Assembly: GCF_003182355.1 (NCBI RefSeq)
Contig: NZ_QGTW01000013.1
Coordinates: 118,570-182,569, forward strand
Direction of reading: 5' to 3'
Origin: Cytobacillus oceanisediminis
Lineage (GTDB): Bacteria; Bacillota; Bacilli; Bacillales; Cytobacillaceae
DNA: 64,000 nt
Part shown: piece by piece, positions 58,950 through 64,000 of the stretch
Layout of the letters: the number at the start of each line of letters is the position of its first letter
Numbering within the stretch: the first letter of the stretch is position 1
Notes under the pieces: generated by a model
Told to the model about the DNA's origin: nothing
The model's input: the letters and a program-made list of their open reading frames with translations, nothing else
Databases searched by the model: none
Position numbers and translations under genes: made by a program

Positions 58950-60326
58950 TTAACAATCGTATTTTTTTAATTTTCTTACTACTGAAGGCTGGCTGATTCC
59001 TAAGGCGTTTGCTATTTCAGTCGTTGTTCTATAGCGTTTCTTCGCATTGATTAAAACTTTTTTTTCAACCTCCTCCAATATGGAAGGCAGCGATTGTCCA
59101 TCGAAATGAATAAAATCGTCTATTTTCTCTTGCATATGGTATTCATAAGGCAAATCCTCTTTTGTAATAATCGAACTCGTGCTTGTAACGATCATCCGTT
59201 CCATTAGATTCTCAAGTTCTCTTACATTTCCCTTCCACTCAAGCTGCAGCAAGTGATCGACCAAAGCTTTATCCAGGTGACGCTCCCGGTTATGGCGCTT
59301 TGAAATCGCCTGGAGAAAATATTGGGTTAAAGCAAATAAGTCTTCCTGCCTTTCTCTTAATGGCGGTATCTTTAGAGGTACCACATTAAGACGAAAGAAT
59401 AAGTCCTGCCTGAATTCCTTCGTTTGAACCGCTTTCTCCAGGTCCTTATTTGTAGCCGCCAGCAATCGAAAGTCTGCGTGTATGGGCTTTGTTCCTCCTA
59501 CTCTATAAAACTTCTTGTCCTGTATAAATTTCAGAAGCTTTGCCTGAAGATGCCCCGACAGCTCTCCAATTTCGTCCAGGAAAAGGGTGCCGCCTTTTGC
59601 CATTTCAGCAAACCCCATCTTCCCTTTGTTTTTGGCACCTGTAAAAGCCCCCCCTTCATAGCCAAAAAACTCAGCTTCAAAGATTGACTCCGGAATGGCA
59701 CTGCAATTGACCTCAATAAAAGGACCGTCCTTCCGGATGCTATTTTGATGGATCCATTTAGCAAGAGCTGACTTTCCGACACCAGACTCCCCTAAGAGCA
59801 AGACAGTAACATCAACATCCCTAATCCTTCTAATTGTTTCAGCAATATTTTGCATTGGCAGGCTATCAGCAATGATTCCATCCATTTTGATGCTCTTTTT
59901 GCGCAGAAGATCAAGCTCACTTTTTACCCTGGCCATTTCTTCCTCAACGCTATTCAGGTATTCTTTTATAACGAGGAGTTCTGAAACATCATAGGAATAA
60001 CTGACAATATGCTCGATGTTCCCAACTTCATTAAATACGGGAATACCGGTTACCAATATCTTTTTTCCAGACCCAGCCTTCTGGATTAAAATGACTTTTT
60101 TCTTTTTCATTAAAACTTCCGGCGTAATAGCAGGCTTAAAAACTCCTTTTCTCTCAAGCTCGTATACCGATTGCCCCAAAAGTGCTTCCGGTTCAACATC
60201 GTAATGGCTGCCGCTGCCTTTACTGACTTTTATAATTATTCCGTCTGAATTGGTCACCATAATATCTTCTTCCAATGAAGAAATGACTTCCTTTTCGTTA
60301 TTCCATTCCATAAAAAAGCTATTCAT
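58950..60326 (-). CDS. Sigma-54-dependent activator (PAS-AAA-HTH)
   Basis: This 458-residue protein has a PAS-like sensor of about 110 residues (VTNSDGIIIKVSKGSG ... GQSVYELERKG), a coiled linker, the AAA+ domain with Walker A GESGVGKS, the sigma-54 contact loop GGAFTGAKNKGK, Walker B GTLFLDEIGEL and arginine fingers. The C-terminal Fis-type helix-turn-helix is RTTTEIANALGISQPSVVRKL. It should switch on the aminotransferase-YjiH operon in response to a small ligand. The ATG at 60326 follows GGAGG by nine bases. Confidence 0.9.
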   Translation of the reverse strand: MNSFFMEWNNEKEVISSLEEDIMVTNSDGIIIKVSKGSGSHYDVEPEALLGQSVYELERKGVFKPAITPEVLMKKKKVILIQKAGSGKKILVTGIPVFNEVGNIEHIVSYSYDVSELLVIKEYLNSVEEEMARVKSELDLLRKKSIKMDGIIADSLPMQNIAETIRRIRDVDVTVLLLGESGVGKSALAKWIHQNSIRKDGPFIEVNCSAIPESIFEAEFFGYEGGAFTGAKNKGKMGFAEMAKGGTLFLDEIGELSGHLQAKLLKFIQDKKFYRVGGTKPIHADFRLLAATNKDLEKAVQTKEFRQDLFFRLNVVPLKIPPLRERQEDLFALTQYFLQAISKRHNRERHLDKALVDHLLQLEWKGNVRELENLMERMIVTSTSSIITKEDLPYEYHMQEKIDDFIHFDGQSLPSILEEVEKKVLINAKKRYRTTTEIANALGISQPSVVRKLKKYDC

Positions 60327-60345
60327 TCTTTTAGGCCTCCAGCAG

Positions 60346-60434
60346 TTATTCATTTTTGAATAATGCACCTTCACTGAAATTAGGCATTTTGATTGGATAA
60401 TGTACGTTATTATTCAGATTTAAATAATTATTCA
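60346..60434. promoter_or_regulatory. TTATTCA repeats upstream of the sigma-54 activator gene
   Basis: TTATTCA and its complement TGAATAA form a palindrome with a TTTT centre (60346-60363). Two further direct copies, TTATTCAGATTT, start at 60410 and 60428, 18 bases apart. Such spaced sites could bind the activator or another regulator and control its own expression. Confidence 0.4.
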
Positions 60435-60529
60435 GATTTGTATTACACTATACAACATATAGATGCTGACGAAAAGATGTAAACTGAAAAAACTTATAAA
60501 AATTCATTTTTTTGTATAGTAAAAAGAAG

Positions 60530-60553
60530 GCTAAACATCTGTTAGCCTTCTTT
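60530..60553 (-). terminator. Terminator of the ABC-F gene
   Basis: AGAAGGCTAA and TTAGCCTTCT pair around ACATCTG, with an AAAAAG run giving the U-tract on the minus strand. Confidence 0.9.
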
Positions 60554-60558
60554 CACCT

Positions 60559-62439
60559 TTATAAAATAGCATCCAATTTTCCGTAAAGCTCTTCCCTTTG
60601 CTTTTCTAATTTTTCTTTTTCCTTATAAAGTATTTGCAGCTTTTCCAGGTCGATTTCCGATTCCAAAACCGCTTCTAACTTCAGGAGAGATGCTTCTAGT
60701 GCTTCAATTTGATTTTCCAATTCCTCCGGGGACAACTTATTTTTCTTTTCTTTTAGCGGAACAGCAGCTATTTTTGCTTTTTTCATAACAGGAATTTCTA
60801 TCGCTGCCTTCCACTTTTCCTCCATTTTCTTTCTGGCACGGTCATAATTTCCTTCGAAGAAATACACTTCCTTTTGATCGATCCAGTAGATTTTGCTAAA
60901 CAATCGGTTAATAAAGTAGCGGTCATGGGAGACAGCCAAAATGGTTCCCTGGAAATCATCCAGTGCCTCTTCCAGTACCTCTCTTGATTCGATATCCAGA
61001 TGATTCGTCGGTTCATCGAGAATTAGAAAGTTAATATCCCGGTGCATGAGCTGGGCCAGACGAAGCCTCATTCTCTCCCCGCCGCTCAAGCGAGAAACGT
61101 TACGGAAAACGGTGTGTCCAAAAAAGAGGAAGCCTGCAAGAATATGGCGGGCCTCTCCCTCTGTATAAGATAGCCCCTCCCTAAAGGTTTCGATCACAGT
61201 TTGATCATTGCTATCTGAAAAAATATGCTGGGAAAGGTAGCCTATTTTCAGATTGCTCCCGCTTCGGACTTCACCAGCATCAGGTTTAAGTTCCTTCATA
61301 ATTATTTTAACCAGAGTCGATTTCCCTGTACCATTATCCCCGACAATAGCGGTCCGATCCTGGAACTGGATGTGCATGCTAATATTTTGGAGTAACTTTT
61401 GGCTGCCAAAGGACTTGCTAACCTCTTTAATGATCACCACATCTTTTCCGCTTCGTTCTGCAGCATCCAGATCGATATTCATTTTTTTTCGGTTTAGTAT
61501 TGGCCGGTCAAGCTTTTCCATTCGCTGGAGGGCTTTTTCCATGCTGCTTGCCCGTCTATGGAGACCGGCATTAGGTGGAGTGCATTGATTAGCCCACTCT
61601 CTTAGCCGCTTGATTGCTTCCTTTATCTTTTTGATTTTTTTCTTCTGTTCTTCGTACTGCTGAAATTCCCTTAGCAGCCTTTCTTCTTTCTCTTTTACAA
61701 AGCCGGAGTAATTCGTTAGGTAAAGAGTAAGTTCTCCGTCCTCCAAATCAAGTATTTTGCTTATTGTTTCATCCAAAAAATAACGGTCATGCGAGATAAG
61801 GACAACGGTCCCTTCATAACTCTTTATAAAATCAGCCAGCCATTCGACTGCCTTAATATCCAGATGATTTGTCGGCTCATCCAAGAGAAGCAGATTAGGA
61901 CTCATTAGGAGCATGCGGCCGAGGCATACCTTCGTTTTTTCGCCTCCGCTTAGACTGTTGAAGGCCTTATCGAGTAAGCTTCCGATATTGAGGCCGTTTG
62001 AAATTCGGTCAATCTGGCTATCCATTTCGTAACCATTTTTGAATGCAAACTGGTCCTGCAGCTCTCCATATTCCCCAAGAAGCTTATATAATTGATCTGA
62101 ACTTGTTTCTTTAGCCATTTGCAGCTCCATTTGCTTCATCTTTTTTTCCTTTTCCAGAAGATGGGCAAAAGCCGTTTTTAAGACATCAATCGATTTTATA
62201 CCTGCAGGATAGTCCGGTATCTGCGCCAGATAGCCAATTTCACATCCCTTCCTCCAATGAATCTGTCCTGTATCCGGAACCTCTGCTCCAGCCAGTAATT
62301 TGAACAGAGTCGTTTTTCCGCTTCCGTTCCTTCCTGTCAAACCGATCCGATCCTTCTGATGAATTTCAAATGATAAATTTTCAAAAATATTATTTCCACC
62401 ATACATTTTTCCGATATGCTGTGCACTGCATGCGATCAT
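60559..62439 (-). CDS. ABC-F type ATPase (translation factor or ribosomal protection)
   Basis: This 626-residue cytoplasmic protein has two ABC domains without membrane helices. The first has Walker A GLTGRNGSGKTTLFKLL, signature LSGGEKTKV and Walker B LLLLDEPTNHLDI; the second has VGDNGTGKSTLVKII, RLSGGERMRL and FLILDEPTNHLDI. Between them is the positively charged interdomain linker (about residues 240-300), where ABC-F proteins reach the ribosomal P/E site. A C-terminal coiled coil follows (SPEELENQIEALEASLLKLE). It is a translation factor or an antibiotic-protection protein; the long leader with two terminators hints at drug-dependent induction. AATCGGAGGT precedes the ATG. Confidence 0.88.
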   Translation of the reverse strand: MIACSAQHIGKMYGGNNIFENLSFEIHQKDRIGLTGRNGSGKTTLFKLLAGAEVPDTGQIHWRKGCEIGYLAQIPDYPAGIKSIDVLKTAFAHLLEKEKKMKQMELQMAKETSSDQLYKLLGEYGELQDQFAFKNGYEMDSQIDRISNGLNIGSLLDKAFNSLSGGEKTKVCLGRMLLMSPNLLLLDEPTNHLDIKAVEWLADFIKSYEGTVVLISHDRYFLDETISKILDLEDGELTLYLTNYSGFVKEKEERLLREFQQYEEQKKKIKKIKEAIKRLREWANQCTPPNAGLHRRASSMEKALQRMEKLDRPILNRKKMNIDLDAAERSGKDVVIIKEVSKSFGSQKLLQNISMHIQFQDRTAIVGDNGTGKSTLVKIIMKELKPDAGEVRSGSNLKIGYLSQHIFSDSNDQTVIETFREGLSYTEGEARHILAGFLFFGHTVFRNVSRLSGGERMRLRLAQLMHRDINFLILDEPTNHLDIESREVLEEALDDFQGTILAVSHDRYFINRLFSKIYWIDQKEVYFFEGNYDRARKKMEEKWKAAIEIPVMKKAKIAAVPLKEKKNKLSPEELENQIEALEASLLKLEAVLESEIDLEKLQILYKEKEKLEKQREELYGKLDAIL

Positions 62440-62471
62440 ATTTATTACCTCCGATTTTTAAAAAAATTGTA

Positions 62472-62705
62472 CGGTTACGGTTAAACTTGCCTGTTGTTCT
62501 CCGTTCCAGGCACTCAGCGAACCGTGGGCGTCCGGGAGCCTCCTCGGCGTTACACGCCTGCAGGGTCTCCCTTGGGTACGCTTTTTTCGCAGGATATTGA
62601 ACCAGTTAAATAACGCACGAATAAAATGCGAATGCTTTTCGGGAATCTCGCGCCTTCTGCTCCAATCAACAGGATGCCAAATCAACAATGCTTTAATATA
62701 ACCCC
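62472..62705. mobile_element. MITE-like repeat in the ABC-F leader
   Basis: Read on the minus strand, the element starts near CTTTAATATAACCCC and contains GTTGATTGGAGCAGAAGGCG, GAGACCCTGCAGGCG, GCCGAGGAGGCTC and CTGGAACGGAGAACAACAGG, all words of the repeat at 46238. The ends match the 77-bp relic at 11086, including TTGCCTGTTG and CCAAATCAACA. About 45 bases near 62582-62632 are not in the other copies. It lies inside the 5' leader of the ABC-F gene. Confidence 0.6.
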
Positions 62706-62717
62706 AAAATTAAACGC

Positions 62718-62752
62718 AAAAAGACCATAGGAAAGCATGCTCCTATGGCCTT
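62718..62752 (-). terminator. Second terminator in the ABC-F leader
   Basis: GGCCATAGGA and TCCTATGGTC pair around GCATGCTT, followed on the minus strand by TTTTTG. Confidence 0.75.
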
Positions 62753-62764
62753 GGTAAAAGTCCA

Positions 62765-62800
62765 ATAAAAAAGGAGAGCCTAAGAAGCCCTCCTTTCACC
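62765..62800 (-). terminator. First terminator in the ABC-F leader
   Basis: GGAGGGCTT and AGGCTCTCC (two G-U pairs) form a nine-pair stem around CTT, followed by TTTTTTATT. It lies 18 bases after the stop codon of the 49-residue ORF. Confidence 0.75.
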
Positions 62801-62817
62801 GTTCTTTTCTATAGTGG

Positions 62818-62967
62818 CTAAAGAGATGTTCTCACTGTTTTGTTTTCATTATGAAGTTTGCTAAAAAAGGACAGACGTCTCCCGTTAAAAGCAAAACCAT
62901 GAAAAATTGCACGGTAAATTGTCAGGAATTCAATCCATTTACCACGTGCCAAAACAGCTTCCATCAT
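62818..62967 (-). CDS. 49-residue ORF upstream of the ABC-F gene
   Basis: The frame starts ATG ATG GAA GCT (62967, or 62964), with GGAGGTGG about nine bases before, and ends in TAG followed by a terminator. The product (begins MMEAVLARGKWIEFLTIYRA) is basic and rich in aromatic residues (Phe, Trp, Tyr), with no clear membrane helix. It could be a small stand-alone protein or a leader peptide for ribosome-mediated attenuation of the ABC-F gene. No family is recognised. Confidence 0.55.
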   Translation of the reverse strand: MMEAVLARGKWIEFLTIYRAIFHGFAFNGRRLSFFSKLHNENKTVRTSL

Positions 62968-63130
62968 CTCTTATCCACCTCCATTTCTAATAAGTTAGTT
63001 TTATTTTAATATTTCTTCTATTCAAAAGCAACGTTTATCTTCCTAAAGTTTCCATCTAATGTGCTTGTGGAGATTATTACGGTCCGGAAGTGGAATATAT
63101 ATTCTATCAAGGGAAAGGGGAAGGATACTA

Positions 63131-63865
63131 TTGATTCTTATACTTCAACTATTAGCCTACTTGCTCATGGTTACAGCAAATGTGCTGGCAAATATTTTGC
63201 CATTAAACGGACAGACAACAGGTGGAATTTCCAAAAATCTGGACGTTCTTTTTACTCCTGCAGGCTACGTATTCAGCATTTGGGGATTGATTTATATACT
63301 GCTCGGGATGTGGATTGTGAGGCAATTTCCTGAAAAACGCCGAAACCTCCCAATCTATAAGAGAACCAGCATATTGTTTATTCTGACCTGCATTTTAAAC
63401 AGCTTATGGATTTTTGCCTGGCATTACGAGTATTTTCGGATATCAGTATTCGTTATGATCTCACTGCTTATTGCTTTAATCAGCTTATACAGGAAAGCAA
63501 AAAATTCGGACCCTGACTTTTTGGATATTGCACCGTTTTCCACTTATTTAGCATGGATCTCGGTAGCCACCATTGCAAATAGCAGCTATTATCTTGTGTA
63601 TATAGGCTTAATCGGGACCGGTCCGCCTGAAATATGGTGGACATATATAATGCTTGCTTTCTCTGCAGCTTTGGCTTTAATGTATCGCATTAAAAATGAC
63701 GACTGGGTTTATCCCCTGGTATTTGTGTGGGCATTTATCGGGATTGGGATTAACAATTTTTACGATTATCCAAACGTAGCATTTACTGCGTACTTCCTGA
63801 CGTTTTTTACCGCTGCAGGAGTTATGCTGGCGACTAAAATAACAATCAGCTATAAGTTTCACTGA
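63131..63865 (+). CDS. TspO/MBR-like tryptophan-rich membrane protein
   Basis: This 244-residue protein has about seven hydrophobic segments. The first helices contain NGQTTGGISKNLDVLFTPAG and FSIWGLIYILLGMW, typical of TspO/YtaB-like proteins (GxxFTPAGYVFSIWG), and NSLWIFAWHYEYF. Such proteins bind porphyrins or other small molecules. It is longer than classical TspO (about 160 residues), so it belongs to the extended group. The start is TTG at 63131, six bases after GGAAGG; no ATG gives the conserved N-terminus. Confidence 0.75.
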   Translation: MILILQLLAYLLMVTANVLANILPLNGQTTGGISKNLDVLFTPAGYVFSIWGLIYILLGMWIVRQFPEKRRNLPIYKRTSILFILTCILNSLWIFAWHYEYFRISVFVMISLLIALISLYRKAKNSDPDFLDIAPFSTYLAWISVATIANSSYYLVYIGLIGTGPPEIWWTYIMLAFSAALALMYRIKNDDWVYPLVFVWAFIGIGINNFYDYPNVAFTAYFLTFFTAAGVMLATKITISYKFH

Positions 63866-63905
63866 TAATCACTTTCCGTTACAATAAAAAAGGAAGCCTT
63901 CATCT

Positions 63906-64000
63906 TGAACTGCACCCTATAAAGTAGACAGTTTAATAAAAAGAGATGCTGCTATCTACGCAGCGATGAGATGACTTCGGTAAGCTGCCGGAGTCATCTT
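63906..64000. mobile_element. IS3-family insertion sequence, end fragment
   Basis: TGAACTGCACCC at 63906 is a typical IS3/IS150-type terminal repeat, and it is followed within 50 bases by the 3' end of a transposase gene on the minus strand. The rest of the element lies beyond the window. It sits 40 bases after the TspO-like gene. Confidence 0.8.
63956..64000 (-). CDS. IS3-family transposase OrfB, C-terminal end
   Basis: The minus strand reads KMTPAAYRSHLIAA then TAG, matching the usual C-terminal end (MTPxxYRxHL) of IS3/IS150 group integrase-like transposases. Only the last 14 codons are in the window. Confidence 0.8.
   Translation of the reverse strand, partial: KMTPAAYRSHLIAA

Overview
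The window is chromosomal DNA of a spore-forming, low-GC Firmicute of the family Bacillaceae. The evidence is strong AGGAGG ribosome-binding sites, short U-tailed terminators after most genes, and many genes with close Bacillus subtilis counterparts (yfkH, yfkK, yfkM, treR, sinR, ywoH-ywoG, motAB, topB, ampS, mscL, yetJ, queF, tldDE-type proteins, ggt, pfeT/zosA). The gene set and intergenic repeats suggest a Cytobacillus/Mesobacillus-like relative rather than B. subtilis itself; that placement is inference. No rRNA, tRNA, CRISPR array or prophage was found. The window begins inside an MFS transporter gene and ends inside an IS3-family insertion sequence.

0-10 kb: a DUF4362 lipoprotein, a P1B-4 iron-efflux ATPase (pfeT), then a block matching the B. 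subtilis yfk region (yfkH, a YtxH protein, yfkK, an HD-GYP protein, yfkM) and treR without its treA/treP targets. A methyltransferase and a truncated FAD monooxygenase follow. 10-20 kb: mnmH (tRNA 2-selenouridine synthase), sinR, a decayed pseudouridine pathway (intact psuK, broken psuG), an AGCS amino-acid symporter, the ywoH-ywoG regulator/MFS pair and motAB. 20-32 kb: a protein built of 15-residue Arg/Asp repeats, a STAS protein, a peroxiredoxin gene whose active-site codon is TGA (probable selenoprotein PrxU), an orphan hutH with a hairpin leader and a duplicated start region, an RsbR paralogue, topB, a short-chain fatty acid transporter, an MFS protein and ampS.

32-48 kb: a DUF4309-like lipoprotein, yhdT-panF (pantothenate uptake), queF plus a queuosine-precursor transporter behind a preQ1-I riboswitch, mscL, yetJ, a cyclo-ligase-like protein, a candidate small RNA, small conserved proteins, tldD-tldE, cls and several very small ORFs. 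48-64 kb: ggt, a thioesterase, a TetR regulator and its probable SDR target sharing an operator, CorA, a TrkA-C membrane protein, DUF1284, a SpoVB-like flippase, a sigma-54 module (PAS-AAA-HTH activator, a -24/-12 promoter, class III aminotransferase, YjiH transporter), an ABC-F ATPase with a complex leader, a TspO-like protein and the IS3 end.

The two most notable points are: (1) selenium biology, with mnmH together with a prxU reading frame interrupted only by TGA at the catalytic cysteine and followed 17 nt later by a SECIS-like hairpin with a GGUC loop; and (2) a family of about 21-bp tandem repeats found at three loci (and weakly at a fourth), each directly after the terminator of a minus-strand gene. 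Several copies of a Bacillaceae MITE-like repeat at different stages of decay are also present.
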